NCBI RefSeq assembly: GCF_014930455.1
Contig: NZ_JAAIYO010000016.1
Coordinates: forward strand, 1 to 64,000
Reading direction: 5' to 3'
DNA from: Corallococcus soli
GTDB taxonomy: Bacteria; Myxococcota; Myxococcia; Myxococcales; Myxococcaceae
Length of the DNA: 64,000 bases
The first letter of the stretch is position 1. The number at the start of each line of letters is the position of its first letter. Below, one piece after another: positions 52,998-61,646 of this stretch. The notes beneath the pieces are model-generated. The model saw only the letters and a list, made by a program, of their open reading frames with translations. It was not told the DNA's origin and did no database searches. The position numbers were made by a program, and so were the translations under genes.

Positions 52998-53593
52998 GAC
53001 GGTGGACCTTCCAGGATGACCCTCAAGCGGTCGTCGGGAAATCGCCGAGGGCTGTCGGGGCCGCGGCGGCGGGCTGTGCACTCCATTGCTCCAGCGGGAC
53101 CCGTGGACCTCTTCGGGGGCTGTGTGGAAGAACTACGCCGTGCTCCGTCCGGGCAATAGACGCAACTGGCGCAACGGGCCTTGAAGCCAGGCTTCACAAT
53201 GGTGAGCACCGCTCTGCGGGCACGGAGTGGCGGGGGGCTCCACGCGGAGCCGGCGGGAATCGAACCGGCATCAAGGCGGAAGCAAAACCCCAGGCAGGTC
53301 GCGCTGTTACCGGCTAATGCCTTGAGCTCTCATCGGTTCGTTCTGCTGCCCCATCCCGTTTCGTCCCGTTCTCATCCCCGCTGGAGGGGCACACTGGGGG
53401 CACATGCAGCCGAACAGGGGCAATCTGCTCGGACGCAAGCGGCCTGGGTTTCCCAGTCGCCCAGGCCAGCCCTCACCTTCAACCGGCCTCCCATTTTTCT
53501 GATGCGCCGAGGGCACCACCGCGAGCTGTTCAAGCAGCGCGCGCTCGAACTGCCCTTGCGTGCCATCTATCCGCCTGCTAGACACTGAACCGA
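52998..53593. other. Long intergenic stretch with tRNA-like remnant
   Basis: Apart from the tRNA-like element described separately, this 596-base stretch has no supported gene. A perfect hairpin GGCTCC/GGAGCC lies at 53236-53251. Two GGGGCACA units occur together near 53386-53405, a type of repeat I associate with integration hot spots, and AT-richer bases precede the ArsR gene. A minus-strand frame with CASCVYCPDGA is short and unsupported. Confidence 0.4.
53249..53330 (-). pseudogene. Degenerate tRNA-like sequence
   Basis: On the minus strand GCCGGTTCGATTCCCGC is a near-canonical T-arm (loop TTCGATT). About 50 bases upstream, TAGCCGGTAACAGCG resembles a shortened D-arm. No acceptor stem or sensible anticodon stem-loop can be formed around them, and the T-stem has one mismatch. 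This looks like a decayed tRNA gene or the scar of an integration event at a tRNA, not a working tRNA. Confidence 0.35.
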
Positions 53594-53959
53594 ATGGTTC
53601 AGCTTGCAAATGCCGGCCTCGATGCTTCGTTCGCCGCACTCTCCGACGCCACCCGACGCGGTGTTCTGGAGCAGCTCGGGCGTGCGGAGGCCTCGATCAC
53701 GGACCTCGCCGAGAAGTTCAACATGACCCTCACGGGCATGAAGAAGCACGTCAGTGTCCTGGAGCGGGCCGGGCTCGTGATCACGGAGAAGGTCGGGCGC
53801 GTGCGGACCTGCAAGATCGGCCCGCGCCGACTGGAGAATGAGATGGCATGGCTTGAGAGGTACTGCCAGCTCTGGGACGCACGCTTCGACGAGTTGGACA
53901 AGGTTGTCGAAGAATTGAAGCGGAAGGAGCAGGCCGATGGACGCAAGAAGAGAGAGTGA
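53594..53959 (+). CDS. ArsR-family repressor
   Basis: A 121-residue winged-helix regulator (FAALSDATRRGVLEQLGRAEASITDLAEKFNMTLTGMKKHVSVLERAGLVITEKVGRVRTCKI). No metal-binding cysteines are seen in the recognition helix, and it belongs to the type that pairs with AHSA1/SRPBCC genes. It overlaps or closely precedes the SRPBCC gene, so the two form one operon, usually autorepressed. The sequence here is less GC-rich than its neighbours, which may hint at transfer. Confidence 0.9.
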   Translation: MVQLANAGLDASFAALSDATRRGVLEQLGRAEASITDLAEKFNMTLTGMKKHVSVLERAGLVITEKVGRVRTCKIGPRRLENEMAWLERYCQLWDARFDELDKVVEELKRKEQADGRKKRE

Positions 53960-54446
53960 GCCCACACCCATGAAGAACCAAACGATTGTGGAACGGAAGT
54001 CCGAGCGTGAGACCGTCGTCACGCGAACTTTCAATGGTCCGGCACGCATCGTGTTCGAGGCGTGGACAACGCCCGAGCTGTTCAAGAAGTGGTGGGTGCC
54101 GAAGTCGATGGGAATGACCCTGGCTTCCTGCGAGATGGATGTTCGTACCGGGGGCAAGTACCGTCTGGTGTTTGACCAAGGGATGGCGTTCTTCGGTAGG
54201 TACACCGAAGTGACACCGCACTCGCGCCTCGTCTGGACCAATGACGAAGGTGGTGAAAATGGGTCCGTCACCACGGTGACCTTCGAGGAAAAAGGGGACA
54301 AGACGCTGCTGGTCGTGAGCGAGCTCTACTCCTCGAAGGAAGCTCTCGACGCTGCCGGCACCGGGGCGGCGGATGCGCTGGTCGAGACGTTCCAGCAACT
54401 GGACGAGCTTCTCGTCACCCTGGGCGCGAGCGAAGGACGGGCATGA
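53937..54446 (+). CDS. SRPBCC (AHSA1-type) protein in an ArsR operon
   Basis: A 169-residue START/SRPBCC-fold protein (VVTRTFNGPARIVFEAWTTPELFKKWWVP; MAFFGRYTEVTPHSRLVWTN; LVETFQQLDELL). The family forms a cavity that binds hydrophobic ligands. The start is ATG 53937, giving a 23-base overlap with the ArsR gene, or ATG 53970 (MKNQTIVERK), which is just beyond it. The second fits the family start better. The role is unknown but the ArsR-AHSA1 pair is a widespread unit. Confidence 0.85.
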   Translation: MDARRESEPTPMKNQTIVERKSERETVVTRTFNGPARIVFEAWTTPELFKKWWVPKSMGMTLASCEMDVRTGGKYRLVFDQGMAFFGRYTEVTPHSRLVWTNDEGGENGSVTTVTFEEKGDKTLLVVSELYSSKEALDAAGTGAADALVETFQQLDELLVTLGASEGRA

Positions 54447-54479
54447 AGTCCTCGTTCCCGCGGTCGGCCGCCTGGCTCT

Positions 54480-54705
54480 TCACTCCTCGACGACGAGCGC
54501 GTGGAGCCAGGCGAACCAGGGGCTGATCGAGGAGACGAGGGCCAACGCCTGAGCCGTGACGCTGGCGATGAGGAGGGAGCTCCGCGCCAGGAGGCCTGTG
54601 CGCCAGCGTCGGCAGGCTTCCAAGCAGGGAGTGTCAGGCGGGGAGGTAGGTTAGCCGGATCACCAGCGCGCCGATCCGTTCGCTGTCCACGAGGTGAAGC
54701 TCCCC
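54480..54705 (-). pseudogene. Frameshifted tail of a membrane protein
   Basis: Two overlapping minus-strand frames together read like one protein end. The first is GELHLVDSERIGALVIRLTY followed by LPA and stop at 54634. The second, one base out of phase, is PDTPCLEACRRWRTGLLARS, then the hydrophobic stretch LLIASVTAQALALVSSISPW, then FAWLHALVVEE and stop at 54480. Codon third positions are strongly G/C in both. A single-base indel near 54640 would join them. It lies downstream of the TetR gene on the same strand and is convergent with the SRPBCC gene. The family is not recognised. Confidence 0.42.
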
Positions 54706-54781
54706 CCAAGCTGATCCTTCCCTGGCTTTGTGGACACCTCTGGACCGGTTGGCCCACTGCGCTTTCAGCCCGCCGGAAGCG

Positions 54782-55423
54782 TCAGGACCCGGCGGCGGCC
54801 TTGGATGCGCGCTTCGGCAGCAGCTGCGCCTCCAGCGTTCGAGCATGGTGCGCGAGCACCTTTCGGCGCCGGGCGGTGTCGTCGTGGAGCAGGTTCGCGA
54901 GCGCCAGGCCCCGGATGAGGTCGAGCGTCGCGCGCACGGCCTCGCGGGCCTCGCGGTCGCGTTCATCCAGGCCCAGCAACTGGAGGGTGAGCCGGTGCAC
55001 CTCCCGGCCCACGTCCTGTTCGAGCGGCAGCAGCAGCGCCTTCAGCTCCGCGTCAGCCACGGCCGCCACCCACAGGTGCGTCGCGGCCTTGAAGAGCGGA
55101 CCGGCATGGACATCCGAGAGCAGGTTCAGCAGCGGCTCGACACGCCGTCGGCGCTCCGGCAGGTCCTTCGCGCGCCGCAGGATCTCCTCCACCTGCTGGC
55201 GGAAGACATGCTCGACCGCGGCCGCGACCAGGACCGCGCGTGTGGGGAAGTGGTGCTGGCAGGCGCCGCGGGACACCCCGGCCCGTTCGGCGATGGCGCC
55301 CGTCGTCGCCCCGGCCCAGCCCTGCTCCACGAGCACGTCGATGGCCGCCGCCATCAGCTTTTGACGCGTCACCCGACTGCGCTCCTGCTCCTGCCGCGTC
55401 GTTGAACCCGCCGGACCGCTCAT
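54782..55423 (-). CDS. TetR-family repressor
   Basis: A 213-residue regulator. The N-terminal HTH RQKLMAAAIDVLVEQGWAGATTGAIAERAGVSRGACQHHFPTRAVLVAAAVEHVF is typical, and the C-terminal ligand domain is helical. ATG 55423 is chosen because AGAAGG precedes it at good spacing; ATGs at 55444 and 55459 overlap an operator-like palindrome. It is divergent from the AtuA-like gene with the palindrome between them, so it probably represses that gene and itself in response to an acyl or terpenoid metabolite. Confidence 0.9.
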   Translation of the reverse strand: MSGPAGSTTRQEQERSRVTRQKLMAAAIDVLVEQGWAGATTGAIAERAGVSRGACQHHFPTRAVLVAAAVEHVFRQQVEEILRRAKDLPERRRRVEPLLNLLSDVHAGPLFKAATHLWVAAVADAELKALLLPLEQDVGREVHRLTLQLLGLDERDREAREAVRATLDLIRGLALANLLHDDTARRRKVLAHHARTLEAQLLPKRASKAAAGS

Positions 55424-55450
55424 GTCGACAACCTTCTTGCGCGGCATGGA

Positions 55451-55474
55451 AAAAAGCAATCATGATTGCTTTTT
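55451..55474. promoter_or_regulatory. 24-bp perfect palindrome, likely TetR operator
   Basis: The half-site AAAAAGCAATCA is followed directly by its exact complement (TGATTGCTTTTT). The site is strikingly AT-rich in this GC-rich window and lies between the divergent TetR and AtuA-like genes, 27 bases upstream of the chosen TetR start and 45 bases upstream of the AtuA-like start. Confidence 0.8.
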
Positions 55475-55519
55475 CAAGGGACGGGGACGCCCCTTCCTTC
55501 CACGGTACCAGGGGTGAGA

Positions 55520-57214
55520 ATGGACGCTCGAACGCTGCGCATCGGCAATGCATCCGGCTTCTACGGTGACCGCTTCTCCGCGTTCCGGGAGATGTTGGAG
55601 GGCGGTCCGCTGGACGTCCTCACCGGTGACTACCTGGCGGAGCTGACCATGCTCATCCTGGGCCGCGACCGGCTGAAGAACCCGGAGGGCGGCTACGCCC
55701 GGACGTTCCTGCGCCAGTTGGAGCAGACGCTGGGGCTCGCGCTGGAGAAGAAGGTCCGCATCGTGGCGAACGCGGGCGGCCTCAATCCGGCGGGGCTCGC
55801 GAACGACCTGCGTGTGCTCGCGACGAAGCTGGGCCTCTCCGTCCGCGTCGCGCACGTCGAAGGCGATGACCTCGTCGGACGCGCGGACGAGTTCGGCTTC
55901 GGTGAGTCCCTCACGGCGAACGCGTACCTGGGCGCCTGGGGAATCGCGGCCTGCCTCGACGCGGGCGCGGACATCGTCGTCACCGGGCGGGTGACGGACG
56001 CGTCGCTCGTCGTAGGGCCCGCCGCGTCCCACTTCGGCTGGAAGCGCGACGACTGGGATCGGCTCGCGGGCGCCATGGTCGCGGGCCACGTGCTCGAATG
56101 CGGGGCCCAGGCCACCGGGGGCAACTTCGCTTTCTTCGGTGAGCTGGACGCACGCCGGCCCGGCTTCCCGCTCGCGGAGGTGTTCGCGGACGGCTCGAGC
56201 ATCATCACGAAGCATCCGGGCACGGGCGGCGCCGTCACCGTCGACACCGTGAAGGCCCAGCTCGTCTATGAAATCGCCGGGGCGCGCTATGCCGGCCCCG
56301 ACGCCACGGCGCGCTTCGACACCATCGCCATCGAATCCGCGGGCACCGACCGCGTGCGCCTGTCCGGCGTGCGCGGTGAGCCGCCTCCGCCGGACGTGAA
56401 GGTGTGCCTGAACCGGCTGGGCGGCTTCCGCAGCGAAGCCAGCTTCATCCTCGTGGGCCTGGACATCGAGGAGAAGGCCGCGCTCGTCCGGGCGCAGCTC
56501 GACGCGACGCTCAAGCCCCGGCCGGCGGAGGTCCTCTACACGCTGGCGCGCACCGACCACGCCGACGCCGCGACCGAGGAGCAGGCCTCCGCGACGCTGC
56601 GGGTCGCGGTGAAGGACGCGGACGCGAAGGTCGTCGGCCGGTCCTTCAGCGGCGCGGTGGTGGAGCTCGCGCTGGCCAGCTACCCCGGCTTCTTCCTGCC
56701 GGCGCTGCCCGGTGACGGCTCGCCCTTCGGCGTCTACACGCCAGCCTTCATCGATGCGCGCAAGGTGCCGCACGTCGCGGTGCTCCCGGACGGCAAGCGC
56801 CTGGACGTGGCGCCCACGGATGCCTCCCGTGCGCTGGAAGCCGTGGCCGTGCCGCCGCTGCCCGCGCCTCCATCCCCGGGGCCCGTCCGGCGCGTGCCGC
56901 TCGGCCGGGTGGCCCTGGCGCGCAGCGGAGACAAGGGCGGGGACGCGAACATCGGCGTGTGGGTCCGCACCGACGAGGCGTGGCGCTGGCTGGTGCATGC
57001 CCTCACGGAGGAGCACCTGCGCACGCTGCTTCCGGAGACGCGCGAACTGGTCATCCACCGGCACGTGCTTCCGAACCTGCGCGCCCTGAACTTCGTCGTC
57101 GAGCGTCTGCTGGGGGAGGGCGTCTCGTCGTCCACCCGCTTCGATGCCCAGGGCAAGGCGCTCGGCGAGTGGCTGCGTGCGCGCCACGTCGACGTGCCGG
57201 AATCGCTGCTCTGA
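55520..57214 (+). CDS. AtuA-family (DUF1446) protein
   Basis: A 564-residue protein of the acyclic terpene utilization AtuA family. Typical stretches are LRIGNASGFYGDRFSAFREMLEGGPLDVLTGDYLAELTM, KVRIVANAGGLNPAGLA, DIVVTGRVTDASLVVGPA and GTGGAVTVDTVKAQL. The C-terminal alpha/beta domain (RVPLGRVALARSGDKGGDANIGVWV) is the AtuA-like ferredoxin-fold part, fused here as in many bacteria. AtuA belongs to citronellol/geraniol degradation in Pseudomonas; here no other atu genes adjoin, so the true substrate may be another branched acyl compound. It is controlled by the divergent TetR. Confidence 0.9.
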   Translation: MDARTLRIGNASGFYGDRFSAFREMLEGGPLDVLTGDYLAELTMLILGRDRLKNPEGGYARTFLRQLEQTLGLALEKKVRIVANAGGLNPAGLANDLRVLATKLGLSVRVAHVEGDDLVGRADEFGFGESLTANAYLGAWGIAACLDAGADIVVTGRVTDASLVVGPAASHFGWKRDDWDRLAGAMVAGHVLECGAQATGGNFAFFGELDARRPGFPLAEVFADGSSIITKHPGTGGAVTVDTVKAQLVYEIAGARYAGPDATARFDTIAIESAGTDRVRLSGVRGEPPPPDVKVCLNRLGGFRSEASFILVGLDIEEKAALVRAQLDATLKPRPAEVLYTLARTDHADAATEEQASATLRVAVKDADAKVVGRSFSGAVVELALASYPGFFLPALPGDGSPFGVYTPAFIDARKVPHVAVLPDGKRLDVAPTDASRALEAVAVPPLPAPPSPGPVRRVPLGRVALARSGDKGGDANIGVWVRTDEAWRWLVHALTEEHLRTLLPETRELVIHRHVLPNLRALNFVVERLLGEGVSSSTRFDAQGKALGEWLRARHVDVPESLL

Positions 57215-57304
57215 CCCCTTGGGAGGAGTAGGATTCCCGCGCGGTCACTCCGGCCGCGCCCGGGACGGGCTGCACAGGCGGCGTGCCTGGCGAAGCAGGG
57301 TGTG

Positions 57305-57832
57305 ATGAGCGAGAAACAAATCCTCGCGGCGGTGTTGATGGGAAGCTGGGGCCTCCTCGCTTTTGGAGCCAGCTGGTTCGCCTGGCACCTGATTCAGCAG
57401 CAGCGAAAGCGCGCCTGGCTGCGCCAGCATGGGCTGCCGGCGGAGGCCACGGTGCTGCGGCTCCAGGGGACCGGGATGCGCATCAACCGCAACCAGGTCT
57501 TCGACTTCCTGCTGGAGGTGACGCTGCCCGGTCAGGCGCCGTATCAGGTCCGGTTGAGGAGCCGGTGGCACGACTGGAACGTGCGGGTGATGGACGTGGG
57601 GCTGCGGCTGAAGGTCAAGGTCGACCCGAACGACCTTCAGCGGCTCGTCGTCCTGGGGCCCGTCGTCCCGCAGGACCTGAGCAGGCTCTTCAGCGGCCTG
57701 GGGGCGTTGGCCGCTCCAGCGCCAGGGGATCCGGTGAAGGGCCTGGCGGACCTTCAGCGGATGGCGGACGAGGGGCTCGTCACCCCGGAGGAATACGCGC
57801 GCAAGAAGGCGGAGATCCTCGCCCGGCTCTGA
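57305..57832 (+). CDS. Membrane protein with SHOCT motif
   Basis: A 175-residue protein. One membrane segment (AAVLMGSWGLLAFGASWFAWHLI, about 8-30) is followed by a beta-rich cytoplasmic domain (PAEATVLRLQGTGMRINRNQVFDFLLEVTLPG). The C-terminal SHOCT helix pair (LADLQRMADEGLVTPEEYARKKAEIL) is a short oligomerisation motif common in bacterial membrane proteins. GTG 57302 is an alternative start one codon upstream. The function is unknown. Confidence 0.82.
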   Translation: MSEKQILAAVLMGSWGLLAFGASWFAWHLIQQQRKRAWLRQHGLPAEATVLRLQGTGMRINRNQVFDFLLEVTLPGQAPYQVRLRSRWHDWNVRVMDVGLRLKVKVDPNDLQRLVVLGPVVPQDLSRLFSGLGALAAPAPGDPVKGLADLQRMADEGLVTPEEYARKKAEILARL

Positions 57833-57873
57833 GCCGAGGGCCGCGCCGAGCCTGGAAGGTGGGCCACACAGCG

Positions 57874-58449
57874 CTAAAGCTTGGGGAAGTTGACGACGGT
57901 GGTGGTGACCTTGACGAGATCGAAGGACTCCTGCCGGTTGAGCAGGTTCGTCTCCTGCGCGACCAGTTGCGCGCGGAACTCCACCTGTCGAGCCTCGTGG
58001 TCGAAGAGCGCGTAGACGACGTAGTACCGCGCCTTGCGAACCATCGTCTCCGGGTCCACCGAGAGCTGGATGTCGTCCTTGTTCAGGCTGCTGTCGACGA
58101 CACACTTGAAGCCTGCCAGCTTGTGCAGGTTCTGCGAGGCGCTGTCCGTGCGGGCCTCGTGCCGGATGAGGATGCGGCCATCCTGGAACTTGTACCAGAG
58201 GCTGCAACCGCTCAGGTTCGCGGTGAAGAAGTACGTGAGGTTGTGGGTCGTGAGATCGATCCCGCACTCCGTGACATCCCCCGTCGCCCAGGGCAGGTAG
58301 AAGGCATCGGGAGCCTTGCTCTCCTTGAGCATGGCCAGCTCGCGATCTTCCAGGGTGTCGAACGTCGCCGCGTAGGCGCCCATGCCGGAGCCGGGAGCTG
58401 GACCGAGGATGAGCGGCTTCTGCTTCTGCCTGCCGGATGCGTTTCCCAT
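57874..58449 (-). CDS. Hypothetical beta-rich protein
   Basis: A 191-residue soluble protein with no signal peptide. It opens with a basic, Gly/Pro-rich tail (GNASGRQKQKPLILGPAPGSG), then strands such as HNLTYFFTANLSGCSLWYKFQDGRILIRHEA and RKARYYVVYALFDHEARQVEFRAQLVAQET, ending VVNFPKL. ATG 58449 is preferred over 58476 because AAGGAG lies at correct spacing before it. No known family is recognised. It is convergent with the SHOCT gene. Confidence 0.7.
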   Translation of the reverse strand: MGNASGRQKQKPLILGPAPGSGMGAYAATFDTLEDRELAMLKESKAPDAFYLPWATGDVTECGIDLTTHNLTYFFTANLSGCSLWYKFQDGRILIRHEARTDSASQNLHKLAGFKCVVDSSLNKDDIQLSVDPETMVRKARYYVVYALFDHEARQVEFRAQLVAQETNLLNRQESFDLVKVTTTVVNFPKL

Positions 58450-58787
58450 GGGTCTCCTTGAGTGTCTCGCACTCATAGCAGCACCCCGGCAGTTCGATCC
58501 TTGCAGGATGGACCGTCTTCACCTCAGGTCTTGAAATGGGAAGCCCTGACCGCTCAGGGCTACCCCACAGAGGGATTCCTACCCACGGTCATGCGGCAAT
58601 CGCACTGCGCGTCACATCAAAGCTTGCCTAAATCGCTCAATGAGCGGACAAGTCATTATTACGGCCTTTCCAGGATAACTGGTCGACTCCACGAATTGAG
58701 GCTCCGATTCATTGGATTGAGGCTGTCGTGCCGCCGCACATGACGGGCGGTGGCGCACGGGCACCGTGAGCTACCAGCGTGGGAAAC
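58450..58787. other. AT-richer intergenic region with hairpins and repeats
   Basis: No gene is supported in these 338 bases. They are clearly less GC-rich than their surroundings around 58600-58730. Visible structure includes a perfect 8-bp hairpin AGCCCTGA/TCAGGGCT (58542-58561), a palindrome CGCTCA-A-TGAGCG near 58632 and a direct repeat of ATTGAGGCT near 58695-58726. The promoters of both flanking divergent genes should lie here. Confidence 0.5.
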
Positions 58788-60647
58788 ATGAAAAAGACGT
58801 TCGTGGTGGCTGTCGTGATGGGCGCGGCGTTGGTGACAGGATGTGGTGGCGCAGCGGAGCCGTCTCCAGAGCGTCAGGGGGCTGTGGCCACCACCCGCCA
58901 GGCACTCCTCTCCTCGGAACTTGAGGTGTCCCTTTCGTGCGTGCAGGAGTACGTCGATGCGGGGACCTGTGACTGGCCGCACTGGAGCGAGCTGTGGCAG
59001 ACGTGCCAGACCTACGAGCACCCGGAGCTCGAAGACGGTCTCTTCCTTGATGAGGTGAAGGCAGGGCGCTGCACGTCCACCCACTGGTCCACGTTGCGCG
59101 CTCAGCTCATCGCTTCCCATGCGCCGCGCGTTCGCGTTCGCGTGCGCGTGGGCTGCGAGGGCGACTCCGCGGTCATGCAGGAAGCCGAGCTTGACGGCTG
59201 CTACACGCTCGGTGGCACGGATGCCTCCTTCGTCGAGGTTCCGTTTGGCAAGACCGTGACGCTCCATGCTGCTGCGGGCTGCGCCGGCGAATCGACTGTC
59301 GTCCAATACGACACGAGCCTCTGCGGGACCTCGTTCCCGAGCGGCGCGAGCGCGAACGAGAACGTGCGATCATTCCGGGTTCAGTCCGCCGACGAGACGT
59401 CGTCGCCAGCCAGCTACGTCTGTGCCGCCAACGAGCCGACTTGCGTCAGGAATTTCAACAACAAGCTGGGCGCGATCAACACGACGCATACGGCCAAGGT
59501 CATCCGCGTCGTCCTCGAGGGGCGCGAAACACCCTCGATCGCGACGAGCCGGAGCCGCATCCAGGCGATGTATGACTTCTTCGCCGTGGCGTCGCACAAC
59601 CAGGTGCAGCTGCAGTTCCTCGGCCCAGACGAGACCGTGAGGGTGACGAGCAGCGATTGCGAGACGGCGAAGGGCTACGCCGTGAAGAACAGCAAGCCGA
59701 ACGCGTTCTTGAACGTGTACCTCATGCCCCTGGGGATGTGCGCAAGCTCAAGGGCCAGTGCGCACCGCATCTACCTCAATGACGGCCTGATGCGGACCTA
59801 CTACCACGAGACCGGACACGTCCTCGGCCTCGCGCACGGCAACCGGCTCGATGCCTCGGGCGATGTCGACGCCTACGGCGACGCGAGCACGAACATGGGC
59901 CGGTTTCCTTCGGACAACTACAACCTCCCGCAGCTCCACTGGCTGGGTTGGACGAAGAAGGCGGACCTGGTCAAGGTCAACCCGGCGATCGAAGCCGGTG
60001 GCTCGATTGAAGTCACGCTCCGGCCGGTGGACAACAACGCCGACAGCGCCAGCCCCCTGCCGTTGGGGGCCGTCTGGGAGAGCCCCGACTCTGACATGCG
60101 GCTGTTCGTCGCCGTGCCGAAGTCACGCGTCAACAGCGTGAACCAGATCGGCGGAGGCGGTGTGTTCGTGTACCGCGCACCCAAGTGCGAGGGATGCACG
60201 GGCATGGCGATGGGGACGCTGCAGGTCGGGCGGTTTGGCCCGAAGGCGGTCGTCAGCAACATCGCGAGCGACCTGCTCATCACGCCGGTGCGCTACGAGA
60301 GTCATCAAGTCATGGTGAATGGGACCAGCACCGAGGTGTTCACCGCCATCACACTGCGCATCAAGCGGTCGCCTCCGACGGTGCTGACTCCGGCGGCTGG
60401 TTCGGTGACGAGCGACACCACGCCCACCTACAGCGGAAGAACGGAGGCCGGCTTCTCCGTCGCGATTATCGTGGATGGCGTGAAGGTGGGCACCACCAAG
60501 GCCACCGCCGGGGGCACCTGGAGCTTCACTCCCACCAAGGCGCTGACGCTGGGAGTGCACACGGTGAAGGCCTGGGCGACGGATGCGGCGGGCAATAACA
60601 GCCCACACTTCACCCCCCAGTCCTTCACCGTGGCCACCTCTGGCTGA
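58788..60647 (+). CDS. Secreted metzincin-type zinc protease lipoprotein with C-terminal Ig-like domain
   Basis: A 619-residue lipoprotein (lipobox VTGC). Residues about 45-200 are Cys-rich repeats; the protease part carries HETGHVLGLAH (340-350), the full HExxHxxGxxH zinc motif, with a Met-turn candidate in DASTNMGRF. This fits the metzincins, with overall resemblance to the gametolysin (M11) group. The last ~85 residues (TVLTPAAGSVTSDTTPTYSG... GVHTVKAWATDAAGNNSP) form one bacterial Ig-like domain. It is probably a surface or secreted protease used in predation or matrix turnover. A GTG at 58779 is an alternative start. Confidence 0.87.
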   Translation: MKKTFVVAVVMGAALVTGCGGAAEPSPERQGAVATTRQALLSSELEVSLSCVQEYVDAGTCDWPHWSELWQTCQTYEHPELEDGLFLDEVKAGRCTSTHWSTLRAQLIASHAPRVRVRVRVGCEGDSAVMQEAELDGCYTLGGTDASFVEVPFGKTVTLHAAAGCAGESTVVQYDTSLCGTSFPSGASANENVRSFRVQSADETSSPASYVCAANEPTCVRNFNNKLGAINTTHTAKVIRVVLEGRETPSIATSRSRIQAMYDFFAVASHNQVQLQFLGPDETVRVTSSDCETAKGYAVKNSKPNAFLNVYLMPLGMCASSRASAHRIYLNDGLMRTYYHETGHVLGLAHGNRLDASGDVDAYGDASTNMGRFPSDNYNLPQLHWLGWTKKADLVKVNPAIEAGGSIEVTLRPVDNNADSASPLPLGAVWESPDSDMRLFVAVPKSRVNSVNQIGGGGVFVYRAPKCEGCTGMAMGTLQVGRFGPKAVVSNIASDLLITPVRYESHQVMVNGTSTEVFTAITLRIKRSPPTVLTPAAGSVTSDTTPTYSGRTEAGFSVAIIVDGVKVGTTKATAGGTWSFTPTKALTLGVHTVKAWATDAAGNNSPHFTPQSFTVATSG

Positions 60648-61028
60648 AGACTCCCGTGGAGCTCGCTCCACCCGTCAGCCAGGCGGGTGGAGCGTCCGCC
60701 ACACGCTTCGCCCCGCTCCGGTTGAGCCACCTGGACGATGCTCCCCGACGGGGGCGCATGCCGCGAACCTGTCCAACTGTCGGGCAGGTTCTGGCGAGCA
60801 GCCTCCGACGGGCGTCCCCCATGGACTCCATTTCCTCAACGGCAGACGTCTTGCTCGTACGGCGTCCGGTCGCGGTGTCCCCGCAAACGTCGACTGGACA
60901 ATACTCCCAAGAGGCGGAGCCTGCCTTCCAGGTCTGCGCTCGTCTTGCGGAGATTCCGTGGATAGCATGAGTCCTTGTCGGAAGGCCGGGTTCCATTCCG
61001 GAGCCCTCCCCGGACCAAGGAATCATCC
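60648..61028. promoter_or_regulatory. Leader region of lipoprotein copy B, conserved with copy A
   Basis: This gene-free stretch of 381 bases contains two elements that recur at the same spacing upstream of the paralogous gene at 50979. CTGGACAATACT is at 60894-60905 here and 50845-50856 there, ending about 123 bases before each ATG. CATTCCGGAGCCCT ends exactly 22 bases before each ATG, and GTCGGAAGG lies just upstream of it in both. These are candidate promoter or leader elements copied with the gene. Confidence 0.55.
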
Positions 61029-61475
61029 ATGAAGCCTGGATCTTCATTGCTGCGCGCGGTGGCCCTGGTGGGCACGAGTCTGGCGTTGACGGCCTGTGGT
61101 GGGGTCATGACGCCCGAGGAGGCTGCGGCCGAGGAAGCGGCGGCGCTGGCCACGGTGGAGGCCGAGCTGGGCTCGTGTGGCACCTGGTCCAGCTGGACCA
61201 ACACGGGCACGACCTCCTGTGCCCCCTCCACCATGTGTGACTTCTACTGGGTCTGCGAGCGGCTCCTCAAGGAGGACGACGCCGAATCCATCCTGGGTGA
61301 AGGAGGCAGCGTGAACCGCCCCCCGGTGTGCCCGTCCGGCCAGACGGCGGTCCGGCGCTACGAGAGTGGCCGCTCCAACCAGCAGTCCAGCTACCGCGTG
61401 TGCTTCAATGATGCCGGCACCTACACGCACACAGAATACCAATACCAGACCGTCTTCAGCACCTGCGGCTGCTGA
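61029..61475 (+). CDS. Small Cys-rich lipoprotein, copy B of a duplicated pair
   Basis: A 148-residue lipoprotein (lipobox LTAC), the same length as copy A at 50979. The signal peptide, the MTPEEAAAEEA helix and the C-terminal QQSSYRVCFNDAGTYTHTEY block are nearly identical; the middle (TMCDFYWVCERLLKEDDAES) has diverged while keeping the cysteines. This pattern suggests a fold with a conserved scaffold and a variable surface. The two copies are in direct orientation about 10 kb apart. The function is unknown. Confidence 0.8.
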   Translation: MKPGSSLLRAVALVGTSLALTACGGVMTPEEAAAEEAAALATVEAELGSCGTWSSWTNTGTTSCAPSTMCDFYWVCERLLKEDDAESILGEGGSVNRPPVCPSGQTAVRRYESGRSNQQSSYRVCFNDAGTYTHTEYQYQTVFSTCGC

Positions 61476-61646
61476 GCTGGAGTGCCGTGAAGTACGCACT
61501 GGGAGGTCGCCCGGCTGGACGGCCTCTCCGTCGGCGGACTGCGCTCCATCGGCGCGCAATCCCAGGACGTAGCCTCGCGCACTGACCGCCGCGTTCGGAG
61601 TGCAGTGGTGAGGGCGCTCGGCTTCGCAGGAGGGGTGAGCCTTCCC

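Noticed and set aside
53249-53330. Functional tRNA gene
   Set aside because: A T-arm is present, but no acceptor stem, no proper anticodon arm and a T-stem mismatch; listed only as a remnant.
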